From contig NW_004087533.1 of assembly GCF_000220395.1 (NCBI RefSeq), positions 1 to 49,674 of the forward strand: a stretch of 49,674 nucleotides of DNA, in the 5' to 3' direction. Each line of letters starts with the position of its first letter. Within the stretch, counting starts at the first letter, position 1. Position numbers and translations under genes: made by a program. Source of the DNA: Ichthyophthirius multifiliis (Eukaryota; Ciliophora; Oligohymenophorea; Hymenostomatida). The notes under the pieces are model-generated. The model did no database searches. It saw only the letters and a list, made by a program, of their open reading frames with translations, and was not told where the DNA came from. Below, one piece after another: positions 12,403 to 24,477 of the stretch.

Positions 12403-12989
12403 TCATCTTTTCTATTTATTAATAATTTTTATTATTTATCATTTGAATATTCTTTTATTGTTTTTATGTTTTTTTAAGTATTTAATAAAATGTTTTTGTT
12501 TTCATTAATAAATTTTTTTACAATAATATTTAATAAATTATAATCATTTGCAGAATCTTTAATTTAGCTTTTATAAATTTACAGGCATTCTCCCCAAAAT
12601 TCTAATTATCTTAAAAATCCAGTATTTGGATAAGCTTTTTTGTGCAAGTTTTTCACTTTAGTTATACTTTCTTCTGCAGTACAATTCTCTTAGAACATTA
12701 CGTATGCCATTACAGTACTTGCAGATCTACTTCTACCTTTATGGCAGTGTACAAGAATGTTTCCATTAGCTTCTTCTATAAATTTCATTGCATCAGGCCA
12801 GAAATTCAGTATAAAAAATGAAGGGTAGTCATAAATTTATAATTATAGATATTTAGCTTAATTAGGAAAATATTATTTTATTGATTTAGAACATACTAAG
12901 ACGTATTTAATATTACTTTGCTAGAAAAACATACAGTCTCTAGATGTTATGACATCTCCAATAAATAAGTTATTGTATATTTTTGACAT
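12403..12989 (-). CDS. Dual-specificity protein phosphatase
   Basis: Cysteine-dependent phosphatase acting on phospho-Tyr and phospho-Ser/Thr. ATG 12989-12987 opens MSKIYNNLFIGDVITSRD, the typical start of the DSP domain. The signature loop ILVHCHKGRSRSASTVMAYV contains CX5R, with Cys the nucleophile and Arg the phosphate binder. The upstream general-acid region is less clear (around YDYPSFFILNFW). The C-terminal part of the domain is KKAYPNTGFLRQLEFWGECL, compare the usual NxGFxxQLxxxE. The 3' end is uncertain: an intron at about 12412-12519 (GTAAAAA...AAATAG) would bring a TGA into frame at 12405-12403; without it the frame runs to 12204. No kinase-interaction or other domain is present, so this is an atypical small DSP. 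Confidence 0.88.
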
Positions 12990-13349
12990 TTTTTGATAAT
13001 TATAAAATAATTTATAAAAATATATAATAATATATAATAATATATTAATAATTTTATATAATAATTATTAACTTATTTATATATTAATTAAATTGAATAA
13101 TATATATTTAAGTTTTATACTTATTATATAATTTTAATTCTTTGTATTATGTTTAATAAATAGAATAATTAAATTTAGTTATTAAAAAATTATTAATAAA
13201 TTATATGTTTAATCTTTTAAAAATATAAATTATAAATAAATACAAGAACTCATATTTAATGATTAAATTAAATATAATAAAAACTTAAAAATATAAATTA
13301 ATATATAAAAATAATAAAAATAAAAATGATACTTTAAAAAATATTTAAA
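12990..13349. other. AT-rich divergent intergenic region
   Basis: Spacer between the divergent phosphatase (-) and TBC (+) genes. It carries both 5' flanks. It is A/T only apart from scattered bases, and no motif can be defended. Confidence 0.6.
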
Positions 13350-14691
13350 ATGAAAGATAAAGTTTTCAATTCAGACTAATTAGTTATAAAAAAGCAAAAT
13401 AAATCACAAGAGAAAAAAATTTTTAAAAATAAAGAAAATAAAAAAGAGTAATAAAAAACTGAAAAATCTTTAGTAAAAATAAATATACATAAAGTGTATA
13501 ATAAATATGAAGACTATAAACCTATTGGCGCATCTTCATAATATTAAGCAAATTACTAATAGGAAGATTTATTATATACATAATTTGGAAAAATGTTAAA
13601 TGAAAACCAAATTGATTATATAAAATTAAAAACGAAATCATGGAATGGAATACCATAAGGTAAATGAATAAAATAGCATAATATAAAATATATTTATATT
13701 AATAATATAATATATATATATATATTATATATATATCTATAATAATATTATATATATAATATATAGCATATAGAGGCGTTGTATGGAAAATTATAATTGA
13801 CTATTAATTAACAAATAGAAAATAAGCAGAAGCTTAATTAAAAAGATTAAGAGAAGAATATAATTAATATGTCAATTATTATTTTAAAAATGAACTTGTC
13901 CGTTAAAATTTTACTATATAAGAATAAAAAATGATTAAAGTAATCGAAGCTGATGTTCCTCGAACTTAGCCTTAATAATAAAATTTATAAATCGCCTTTA
14001 ATATAGGAAATGTTGACTAGGATTTTAATAATATGGGGTTTAAGACATCCTGCATGCGGATATGTATAGGGTATGAATGAGATTGTGACACCTTTTTTTA
14101 TAGTTTTTTGCAGTAATATATTGAATTGGATGAAAAAACGACTATCCAATACCTCCTAATATAGAGAGTATAACAAAATAAAATCTGGATGAAATTGAAG
14201 CGGATATTTATTGGTGTTTAGTTAGGATTTTAGATAAAATATAGGACAATTATACTAATTAATAACCAGGAATAAAAAGGTGTTTGGATAAAATAGGATA
14301 AATAATCTAAAAAATAGATCCTGAATTATCTCTACACTTTAAAAATGAACATGTAGAATATGTTTAATTTGCTTTTAGGTGGATTTCCTGTTTATTAGTA
14401 AGAGAGTTCCCATTAAAGTAAGTTTTTAGAATTTTCGATACTTTTTTAGCAGATGAAAAAGGATTTGCAGTTTTAAGTATGTATTTATGTGCAGCATTGA
14501 TTTTAAAATTCTCAAATAAAGTCAAAAAAATGAAATTTAATGAAATTATTACATTTTTTTAAAAAATGCCAACAGAATTATGGAAAGAAGAAGATATAGA
14601 AATGTTATTAGGCGAAGCTTATGTTTTTATGTGTATGTTTGAATAAAGTTAAGGTCATATTAAATAAAATTAAAATTTTGGATGGTTTTGA
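13350..14691 (+). CDS. TBC-domain Rab GTPase-activating protein, TBC1D22/Gyp1 type
   Basis: Stimulates GTP hydrolysis by Rab proteins, probably at the Golgi as for yeast Gyp1. After a Lys/Gln-rich lead, the domain begins SWNGIPQ|AYRGVVWKIII, split by an intron at about 13661-13766. The arginine finger is IEADVPRTQP and the glutamine finger is HPACGYVQGMNEIVTPFF, whose catalytic Gln is a TAG codon. Further family blocks are IEADIYWCLVRILDKIQDNY, FAFRWISCLLVREFPL and MPTELWKEED, ending at TGA 14689-14691. The order and spacing match TBC1D22. At least three or four single-base slips between 13975 and 14175 (at A and T runs and near ACCTCC) are needed to keep the domain in frame. Both catalytic fingers survive, so I read these as assembly errors. 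Confidence 0.88.
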
Positions 14692-14727
14692 TCTAATAAA
14701 ACTTTTTTAAATATATATAATTATGAA

Positions 14728-14768
<41 letters not shown>

Positions 14769-14858
14769 GTAATATATATAAAAATATAAATTACTTATTA
14801 TATTGTTTTATTAAATTTTTTATCATTTTTTTTTTATTCAAAAGATTAAATCAAAATA

Positions 14859-14900
<42 letters not shown>

Positions 14901-15370
14901 TTATATGTTTTATTTATAATAATTTTTTCTGTAAATTTTTATTTTTTGTTATAATATTTTCTTTTTTTATTTTATTCAGTAAAATATAAATATTAAGTAA
15001 CAGAAAATTTTTTATCTTTTTTAGTTAAGATTAATCTTTAATTAATAATAAACTATACATATCAATATAATTTTATTCTTATTTATTAATTAATTCAATC
15101 TTTTGTTTTTACATTTGTATAGATTTAGTATTTAATTTTATTTATAAAAACATATTTCATTTTTTTTTTAAATAACTTATTTTTATAATTTATTATTTAT
15201 ATTAAAATTATATTTATTTTTCATTTTTTTTTTCTTTTTTTGATTGATTTATTTTATTTATTTATAATTATTATATATATTATATTTATTAAGTATTATT
15301 TTTTTAAATATTTTATTTATTAAATTTTTTAATTATATATATTTTTTTATTATTATTATTATTAATATAT
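14692..15370. other. AT-rich non-coding stretch
   Basis: Convergent gap between the TBC gene and the kinase gene. It holds two (TA)n runs, at 14732-14764 and 14864-14890, and T-rich sequence with ATT repeats near 15350. No gene seen. Confidence 0.65.
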
Positions 15371-15969
15371 TCACTTTAAAATACTTTTTATATAAAAATA
15401 TATAGTAAATTATATTGATAGAGCTCCAAAGAATTTTATTATTGTAAAAAAATAGTTTATATTGCTTTTCGTTTTACTGATAGTTTAATCGTTAATTTAT
15501 TTAATTTTTTATATTTCTTTTTCTTCTTATAATTGTAAATTAAATTCTATTTAATTAATTTATTTTTTAATGTTTCTTTTTTTTAAATAATATAAGTCTT
15601 TGTTTTATAAACATTAGAAATCTTTATCGATATTTTATTAATTTTTTTACAATTTAGAAATACTTTAAAATTATACATTTTCTTAATAATAAATTTATTA
15701 ATTTATATCCTAACAAATATTTATTTAATGATTAAATACTTCTTCCATATATATTCTGTTTTTAGGATTAAAAACTAGACTTTTATCAATAAAACTTTCA
15801 ATAATTTAATATTTTTTTTTTATAAAAACTCTTTATTATTTTTTCATTTTTTAAAAGTCCATATCAAATGGATGTTTTTTATAAACTAATTCATGTAAAA
15901 TAATACCTAATGACCATACATCAGCCTATATATATATAAAATATAAAAATATACATATGTAAAAATATA

Positions 15970-16013
<44 letters not shown>

Positions 16014-17153
16014 ATATTATATTTATTTACTTACTTTATTTGTGTATTTCGGATAATTTGTATTTGCAAGTAGAATTTCAGGTGCCATAGTACATGGAGT
16101 TCCACATTTTACACTATTAACATCATATTGAAATTATTCTAATTATTTGGAAAGTCCAAAGTCACTTATTTTAATTACATTTTGACTTAAAAGAATATTT
16201 TCTAGTTTTAAATCTCTATGAATGATTTTATGTTTATACAATTATTACATGCCTTTTATTATTTATTGAAAATAAAACAAAGCTTTATCAGGTTATATTT
16301 TTTATAGTTAAGATTATAAAGAACCATTTGGACAGTATTCTAGTATTAAATATGCTTTTTTTAAAAAATTATCTTTATAATAATCATATATTTGGAGTAT
16401 ATTTTAGTGGCTTTTTAATTTCATAATTATTCTTAATTCTTCTTCGAATTTTTCCTGTTTCTATAAATTTATTACCTTTATGGCTACAGGAGTGTTAGTA
16501 CCTATTTTCTGACCCTTATATACTATACTAAATGCACCTTCACCTATTTTATCTTAGAGGGAAAATCTATAGTTTTTTATTTATATTTAATTATTTTTTT
16601 GTAATTTATCCAAGTAAAAATCTTTATTCTTTCTTATTATTTAATTGTTTATATGATTTATGTTTGAAGATAAGATTTTAGGTTCTATATATAAGTTTTA
16701 AATATTTTAAGGTTCTATATATTGATTCTATATATTTTCAGGTTATATTTATATATTTATAGGTTATATGTATATTTTTTATGATTCAGAAGGCATAAAT
16801 TCGCTTATTATTTTATTATTAAATTCAATTATTTAATTTTCATTTTAGTATATTTAAATATTATTATTAGAGTTAATTTAATTATTATTTATGTTTATTT
16901 AATTATTATAATTACATTATTCGATTATTATATTGTTTTATGCATTTATTTAATCTATTTATGTGTTTTACTATAGAATTGCAGGAAAAATTAATGGATG
17001 AAAATATGCATTTTAATTAATGGTAAAAACACATGATTATAATATGTATTTTTAACGGATTTAGTTTAATGATTTTTAGGCATGATTTTTTCGAACTTAT
17101 TTTCGAAATCCTTCCATTATTTGATTTTTTTTAATTTGTTCTTTGGTTTACAT
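15371..17153 (-). CDS. Ser/Thr protein kinase with Q/N-rich N-terminal extension
   Basis: The 557-residue frame closes exactly once a single intron (15926-16034, TA-rich) is removed. The first ~190 residues form a Gln/Asn/Ile-rich extension with loose repeats of the type PENIQNQYIEPQ. The kinase domain then has the glycine loop DKIGEGAFSIVYKG, the ATP lysine in PVAIKVI, the catalytic loop KIIHRDLKLENILL, the metal-binding ISDFGLSKQ, the activation-segment end MAPEILL, and subdomain IX ADVWSLGIILHELVYKKHPF. All catalytic residues are present, so it should be active. The layout is closest to the CAMK/ULK/NEK-like ciliate expansions; I cannot name an orthologue. The C-terminal ~110 residues are Lys/Gln-rich with no domain. 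ATG is 17153-17151 and TGA 15373-15371. Confidence 0.9.
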
Positions 17154-17754
17154 TCTTATTTTTTGTTAATAAATATTATTATTATTATTATTTTTAAATT
17201 ATTTTAGTATTTTTTTTTTTTTTTTTTAAAAAAAAAAAGAAATTATAAAATATTATGTAAGTATTTTATATATTTTGTTAATTTATTAATACTATAAATG
17301 TATTATTTTTATGAATTTTATTAGTAATTTTTATTTTTTCGAAATAGTTTTTTTGTTTTTAATGTAAATTTCTATTAATTCAGAAAATATCTTTTTTATT
17401 TTATTTTATTTTATTTGCTAAAAAATTGAAATATTTTATAAAAGTTTAATTTTTTTTGTTTTTTTTGTTTTTTTTTTCCTTTTCTTAAAAAAATAAATTT
17501 ATATTTTAATCTTTCCTTTTTTTTTTTTTTAAAAAAAAAATATAAAATATGATTTTAGTATTAAAATTTCATTCCTCTTAAAAAAATTAAATTTTTTTTT
17601 TTTTTTTTTTTTTTTAACAAAAAATATATTGTTAAGAATTAAATATTTAAGATTTATATGCTTATTTTAAAATATTTTTTTATAAAAATAATTATTTATA
17701 TAGATACAATATATTATAAATTTTATTTAACAACAACAAAAATAAACAAAAAAA
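17154..17754. other. AT-rich divergent intergenic region
   Basis: Spacer between the kinase (-) and the hypothetical gene (+). It has long T and A homopolymers (for example T22 near 17593-17615) and an ATT run at 17169-17192. I see no gene. Confidence 0.65.
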
Positions 17755-18412
17755 ATGAATAATTTTGCTTAATCTTTATAATCTTCTTAAGGAATTTAAG
17801 GAAGTACTATAAAAATTTAAAATTCATAAATTATTTTCCTTTAAATGAATCTTTATAGTAATATTAAGTTAAAGAAGTATTAAAAACAAAAGAAATAGAA
17901 TAAAAAAACGAAAAGAAAATAGAAGAAATAATACAAAATTTTCTTAATTAAGAAAATTAATAACTTAATATAATTCCAAAAAAAGGTAATTTAGACTTAA
18001 AAAAATTTCTAAATAAAAGACTTGAAAAATTAAATAAAAGAACTGAAAAGCAATTATAAAATTATTATGTAAAATAAATTATATAAATTATATATAAATT
18101 TTTATATTTATAGAAGCAAAAATGAATGGAGATTAATAAATTAATGAAGAAAATGAAAATAAATAAGAATAAGTAGAAAATACATAAAACTTAGATTTAT
18201 TAAATAAAGTATATAATCAAATATGAATCATGATTAAGAAATTTATGAAGAAGAAGATATTAAATTAAATCTATAAGACGGGAATTAAATTATATAAGCT
18301 TTATTGCATAAGAATAATTATATAATGTAAATTATTTATATTTATATATTATTTTACATTTATTAATTTCAACTAAATATATAATTAGAAAATAGATTAA
18401 GATTCAGATTGA
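17755..18412 (+). CDS. Unrecognised Gln-rich, coiled-coil-like protein
   Basis: ATG 17755 opens MNNFAQSLQSSQGIQGSTIK, followed after a single-base slip near 17850-17880 by QVKEVLKTKEIEQKNEKK and a Lys/Glu/Gln heptad-like stretch (KKFLNKRLEKLNKRTEKQLQ). An intron is likely at about 18069-18112, after which acidic sequence such as DQEIYEEEDIKLNLQDGN appears. The 3' end is uncertain: one spliced model stops at TGA 18410-18412, and another runs on to 18534. Codon composition differs from the flanking non-coding DNA (Glu and Lys with GAA/AAA and fewer T), which is the main reason for calling it coding. I recognise no domain and propose no function. Confidence 0.45.
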
Positions 18413-18564
18413 TTTATTTATTAAAAAAAATATATATATATATTTTTATGAAATACTATAATATGTGCAATATAATTGTTTTATTTTATTTTATTTTGTT
18501 TTGTTTTTAATTTATAAAAAAAAAAAAATGTTATGAAAATAATTTGTAATTTAATAATAATATG

Positions 18565-18596
<32 letters not shown>

Positions 18597-19433
18597 TTTT
18601 TGAATAAAACTAATTAATGTAAACATATATATTAATAAATTAAAAATATTAGAAAAAATAAATATAAAAAAGTCAAAATTTATAAAAAGACTTTTAATAA
18701 AAGGCTTAAATGATACAAATAAATGCAATATTTAAATATATAAAAATAAATATAATAATATATAAATTATTTATTAATAATAAATAAAATATTTAAATTT
18801 TTATAATAATTAATATGTTTATTATAAAACAAAAAAATAAATATAATTTTAAAATTATAACTTATTTGATAATATAGATACATTTATTATATGTATTATA
18901 TAAAATAAAAATATTTTTTTTGAAATATATATTTATTAAAAATTCAAATACATTTTGTAAAAACTATTAATTATTGTAAATTATAATAATTATATTATGT
19001 AAAAAAGATATTTATAAAAAATATAATCTTAAGAAAAAAAAGAAAAATTTAAATTAATTCATACCAATTAATATATATATAAAATTATTAAAATAAAATG
19101 TTAATATAAAAATATATATGAATATATGTATAATAAAAAAATATATAAAAATATATATATATAAATATATTTATAAATATTTATATATATTTATATATAT
19201 TTATATATTATAAAACAAAAATTAAAAAAATTTTAAAATAAATTTTAATTTATTCCTATTAAAATAAATAAAACTAAATTATACAAAGAAAAATAAAATA
19301 TATAATAATATTATATAAATAAATTAATTTTGATTAAAAAATATTTATTTATTATTTTTTATTTAAAAAAAATAAAAAAAATAAATAAAAATAATAAAAC
19401 TATCAATTTATATAGAAAAAATAAAATAATAAT
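18413..19433. other. AT-rich non-coding stretch
   Basis: About 1 kb of nearly pure A/T with an A28 homopolymer near 18567-18594 and short TA and TATT runs near 19140-19205. It precedes the Rdx-domain gene and may hold its promoter. Nothing else seen. Confidence 0.65.
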
Positions 19434-19954
19434 ATGAAAGCAAATAATAATTCCAATTTAAAAATAACACTTTAAAATTAAAATAAAAGTACATTTAAAT
19501 CATGCAGTTCATCAAAACAAAAAACCCAATTGTTTTTAAATAAAAAAATATATATATTAACATAATATTAAATTTATATTATTTTGTAACGTATTTATTT
19601 TTTTATCCTTTAGTATTAATTCAAGAATGTTAGATAATCATTATAAACCAGAAGTTCATATAGGGCCTTGGATTGCCCCAGGTAAATAACCTGATTAGTA
19701 AAAAATAAAAATATATTTTATTAAAATTAATTAAATAAAAGTAAATATGATTTTTAAGAATGTGGTTTAGGCTTTGTTATAAATGATAAATATTAAAAAT
19801 AAATGGATAATAAAAGAAGTTAACTTTAAAATATATAATCTGATTTAAAAGAATTCCCAGAGTTTTCTAATATTAGAGAAAATGAAGTTTTTGTATTTAT
19901 TGAATATTGGTANNNNNNNNNNNNNNNNNNNNNNNNNNNNNNNNNAAAATAAAC

Positions 19955-20021
<67 letters not shown>

Positions 20022-21186
20022 AATGATTGCTAAAATCACGATATTACAACAAGACATAATGAAGAACAATATACAAATGCAGCCGAAAGTTTAAAAAGAA
20101 GTATTTTAAAAACTTTTCCAGTTGTAAAAGTATATTTAAAGCCTGTAATATTTGATCCTTTATCTCGAACATTAGAGAATATATATAATAGAAAAAGAAT
20201 AGGTTATATATATATATAATAATTTATAAATAAAATTAAAAATAAAAAAAATAATAAAATATATAACAATTATTAAAAATATAAATATAAATATATAATA
20301 ATAAACAAAATAATATATATAAATGTATAAATAAATATATATATATATATATATATATGTATTTATATATATATATATAATTATTCATAATAAAATTTAA
20401 TTTACGATTTTATTTTTTCAGGTGCATTTGAAATATTTGTACTATCAAATAGAAAGAATAAAATAAATAATTCATGTGTATATTCTAAATTATCAAATGG
20501 TAAATGGCCAGATGAATAGGAAATACTGAAAGACTTAAGATAATATATGATAACAATTTCATTATAGATTTAATTAAAATTATAAGATTTTAATTTAGAA
20601 TCTATTAGTGAAGATAAATTAACAAATAGAATTGTGAATAAATTATTCGATATTGTTGTTACTATAAGGCCCTGTAGATAAAAAAAATAAAGCATAGAAA
20701 ATGTATCAAGTTTGAATTAAAATAGTAGCAGAACTAATTATAAAAATGAAACTGAAAAACTAAAAAGTTCTTTCAATATTAGTAATATTAGTGTATAATA
20801 ATCTAAACATTTTAATACTTAGAATGGATAATAAACTAATATTGAAAATGTGAGTTATAATTCAGAAATTTTTAGAGAAAAAACTGATAAAATGGGTATT
20901 GTTTAGTTCTAAAATTTACCTTATGATGTTTATATGCTTGAAATTAAAGAAACTAATGATTTTAAAAGCTTTAAGTAATAAATTGATATTTTTTAGATTG
21001 TTAAAAATCAAGAAAGTACAGATTTAGTGATAGAATTGTAACATTTTAATATGAGTTTTCTTAAAATTTAGGCTAATGTGAAAACATTAAAAGATGAAAG
21101 TGACAATTTGAGAAACGCAAAAATATATATTTTATAAAACGATCAAGGTGTATATTAATTGGCAATATATAATAAATAATTATATA

Positions 21187-21227
<41 letters not shown>

Positions 21228-21785
21228 TAGTATTGTTAAATGATAATTTCAATGGATTTTTTTGTGTTAATTTAGAACCGGGATTTTATAAAATAAAATT
21301 AGAAAAATAGGGTCATTAAACTATAGAGGAAAATTATATAGCGAAACCTGGATAATGTGAACTATGTTTAGGCCCTATGATAAAATTTATAGATAATGAA
21401 CCTAAATAAATGGATAATAAGAGCAGATTTTAAAATAGACCTTCAAGTTCTGCTAGGAAAGGAATTTTAAAAAATGAAAATTAAAGTAATTTTAAAAAGG
21501 ATGAAGGCTAAAATAAAGATGAATTTGTAGATGAGTTTCCTTTTAATAAAATTTAATAGATTAAAAATAAAGATTTAGTATTGTTAAAAATGCCTAAAGA
21601 TTTCAATACATTTAAATTAACAGGTATTTGTGGATAACAAATTATAAGCTTAGAAGTCATTTCTCCTAGTAATGATATAATAACGAAAAGTAATAAAAGT
21701 TTAACAATTTAAAATGAAGTAAAATAAAATAAATTCGGTTTGTCATTAAAATTTAATGAAGGTAACATAAATATATATATATATT

Positions 21786-21818
<33 letters not shown>

Positions 21819-22532
21819 TTTCAATAATTATTTTTACTTTTTTATTATATTAAGAATTTTCCAAGGGTATATGTAGAATTTATGCTAAAATATTAAATAA
21901 TTAATAGTTTAATTAGAATAATTTAAAATTATATGCTTCTTAATCTAATAATAGTATATTAATCGAAGTTCCTAAAATATAATAAATTGATTTAGATAAA
22001 GTACTTTATTGGGATATAGGAATTGTTGATTGTAAAAATATTTAATTAATTTATTTATAATTTTAATAATAGGTTAAACTAAAAGATTTTACGAATTAAA
22101 TAATTATACTATATAATAAATTACTAAAGATATGCTTTTATTTGAGTTTTAAGAATTATTAAATTTTCTTAATGCTTCTAGGCCTGATATAAAGAAAATT
22201 CTTGGTATTTTTTATTTAAACATTTTAACCTTATTTTTACATTATTATTATAAGGATTTAATAGTAAAGAAAAAATACAATTTGAAGATGATATTTATTT
22301 AAAGAAATAAAATATTATAAAAAGCCTATAAGATTATGAATTTAATATAGCTAAATAAGTTGATTATTTTTTAAAAAGTGCAGCTAATAATTAAGACTAT
22401 TATTCTTTTAAAAAATTAGAATTTAAATTAATTCATAAAGAGTTAGAAGATAATAGATGTAAATTTATAGATGATAATTCTATTTAAAATGATAAAGATG
22501 AAGACGAAGAATAATTTGAAAATTTTTGTTGA
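19434..22532 (+). CDS. Large protein with N-terminal SelW/Rdx thioredoxin-like domain
   Basis: Exon 1 opens MKANNNSNLKITLQ; introns are 19532-19613, 19682-19758, 19910-20020 (containing the N gap) and 20203-20421. Splicing the third gives VFVFIEYCNDCQNHD, placing CxxC where the Rdx/SelW family has its redox Cys/Sec pair. The rest of the fold follows: AAESLKRSILKTFPVVKVYL, RIGAFEIFV and VYSKLSNGKWPDEQEI (compare GAFEI and FSKLxxGxFP). SelW proteins are ~90 residues, but this one runs to roughly 900. Later parts include a carboxypeptidase-regulatory-like beta domain (NAKIYIL, NDNFNGFFCVNLEPGFYKI), an FEFQELLNFLNASRP segment and an acidic C-terminus ending ENFC before TGA 22530-22532. More TA-rich introns lie near 21150-21229, 21764-21855 and 22205-22256. 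The role is unknown; redox or thiol chemistry is an inference. Confidence 0.75.
19913..19945. other. Assembly gap (33 N)
   Basis: A run of 33 N lies between GTA at 19910-19912 and a long (TA)n tract at about 19958-20016. It falls wholly within the proposed intron that separates the two cysteines of the Rdx CxxC motif, so the true intron length is unknown. Confidence 0.99.
19958..20016 (+). repeat. (TA)n microsatellite next to assembly gap
   Basis: About 29 TA units run directly after the N gap and up to the proposed acceptor AAAG at 20017-20020. The tract probably caused the assembly break. Confidence 0.95.
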
Positions 22533-22974
22533 TATATAATGATTTTTTTTATTTTATTTATAAGTTATTATCTTTTTTTTTATATGATAAATATAAATTA
22601 AAATTATTATTATTATTGTAATTTTATAAATACATAAAAAAAAATTTTTGTTTAGTAAAAAAATATATTTAAAAAAAAAGTTAAAATAAAATTTTTAATT
22701 AAATATAACATAAAAAAATATTTGTATAAATTTATTAGAAATAAAAAATATATATAAATAAAAATTGTATATAAATATATATATAAATAGATGTATATAT
22801 ATAAATATGAATAAATAAATAATTAAATAAATATATATTTTTATATATATTTATATATATTTATATATATTTTTAAAATTATATTATATTTATTAAATTA
22901 TATTTTTATATTATTATATATATAAATTTTTTAAATTAAAATCTTTTTATAATATTTTTTTTTAAAAAAATATT
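22533..22974. other. AT-rich non-coding stretch
   Basis: Convergent gap between the Rdx-domain gene and CEP19. It contains TATATTTA-type short repeats near 22830-22875. No gene seen. Confidence 0.65.
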
Positions 22975-23781
22975 TCATATATTTTAATTATTATTTTTAT
23001 TTGCAAGATCTTTCAATAATCCTATTCTGTAGTTTTTTTTTTTTTTTTAGTTATTATTTATATTTTAATTATTGTTTTCTTTATTCATTTCTGATATATA
23101 TTAGTAAGCTTAATTATTTATATTTTTAAAATTTATTTCATTAAAATATTAGTCTTATTTTAATTTAATTTATTCATCCATTTTATCATCTTCTTCTTCT
23201 TAAAGTTCATAAATTAAATTTTAGTTTTATGAATTTTATTCATATTAAAAGCTTTATAAAGTATTTTAGTTATCATAAAAATTATTAGTATTTAAAAGTG
23301 TATTATCATAGTTTTCATAAAGATCTTAAGTTTTTTATAAACTATAGAAATCTTTACCTTTAATAAAATATTTTTATTTATATATTAATAGAAAATACTT
23401 GAAATTTAAGTTTCAAATTATTTTTTATTTGATATATTTTAAATCTTTTTTTTATTATGTTCTTTCAATAGTAATTTTACTAAATTAAAAATCTTTTTTT
23501 TATTAAAAAAATAAAGTTTTTTTTTTTAAAAAAAAATGTATTGTGAACTTAATCAAAATCTATATATTATTCATTTAAAAATAAAGGATGCTCTTCGAAA
23601 AGCTTTTAGGTAATATTTTTGGCTTCATTTATATTTATTAAATTATTTAAAAGGATATAGTAAAGTCTTTTTTTTTTGTATATAAATTAGTTTTATATAA
23701 CATTGCAATTGTAGGTGGATTATATTTGATTGCTAATTATATTGGATAAATTTAATTTTTTAATTAGAATTATTTAATCAT
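22975..23781 (-). CDS. CEP19: CEP19 homologue (centrosome/basal body protein)
   Basis: Small basal-body protein that in animals recruits RABL2 to start intraflagellar transport. ATG 23781-23779 leads to YPIQLAIKYNPPTIAMLYKT, matching the CEP19 start with its FQPPAIILIYE block, then RLYYILLNNLININEAKNIT, QKLFEEHPLFLNEQYIDFDQ (compare AAEQLKNNPRHKSYLEQVSL). After one or two introns between about 23330 and 23550, the C-terminal part has NLIYELQEEEDDKMD, aligned with FVYDIEVEF, and ends RIGLLKDLANKNNNQNI before TGA 22977-22975. One slip is needed at the A10 run near 23669-23678. The sequence just after the conserved block is poorly defined. CEP19 in a ciliate fits its basal-body-rich cell. Confidence 0.75.
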
Positions 23782-24477
23782 TTATTTATTATTTTTTAAA
23801 AATAATATTATTAATGTTTTTTTTTAAAAAAAATAAATATTATACTAAATTATTGTAAATTAAAAATAAAAAAATAAAAATTTTATAGTATTTTTTTATA
23901 AATGTATAAAAAAACAACATAAAAAATTAAAACTATGAAGAATTAAATAAAAATAAATAAAATATTGATTATTATACAAATAAAAGTTAACAAAAGTCAA
24001 TAAAAGAAGAAATAGAATTTGATATGAAATAAAATAGTTAATAATAAAATAATTTATAATATTAAAAAATAATAAATAAATAGAAAACATGAAATTACTT
24101 TGTTAGAAATTTAAAAATAAATTAATTTTAGTTAAAAAATATAGTTAATGTAAGAAATTATGATAAAAAATAAATATATATATATACGAAAAAATAAATA
24201 TGTATATATGTATATATATAAATATAAATATATATATATTTATAAAAAATAATTATAATTATATATTTAAATATAAAAATTTATATATTTAAATTTATAT
24301 ATTTATTTTTATTTATATTTTTTATAATTATTATATATATTTCAAATATATTTATTTTAAATATAATAATATAAATATTATTTTATATATAATTTACAAA
24401 AAATAAAATAAATATTAGTTATTATTTATTATTTGATTTATTTTTTATTTTTTTAAATTTTAATTAGTTAGTCTTTA
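23782..24477. other. AT-rich divergent intergenic region
   Basis: Spacer between CEP19 (-) and the CLU-like gene (+). It is A/T with TA runs near 24175-24235. I see no coding-like frame. Confidence 0.6.

Noticed and set aside
23533-23880. + strand candidate small protein containing IAIVGGLYLIANYIG, resembling a small membrane protein
   Set aside because: The same DNA on the minus strand gives the much more specific CEP19 block (KYNPPTIAMLY...EEHPLFLNEQYIDF), so the + strand reading is a shadow.
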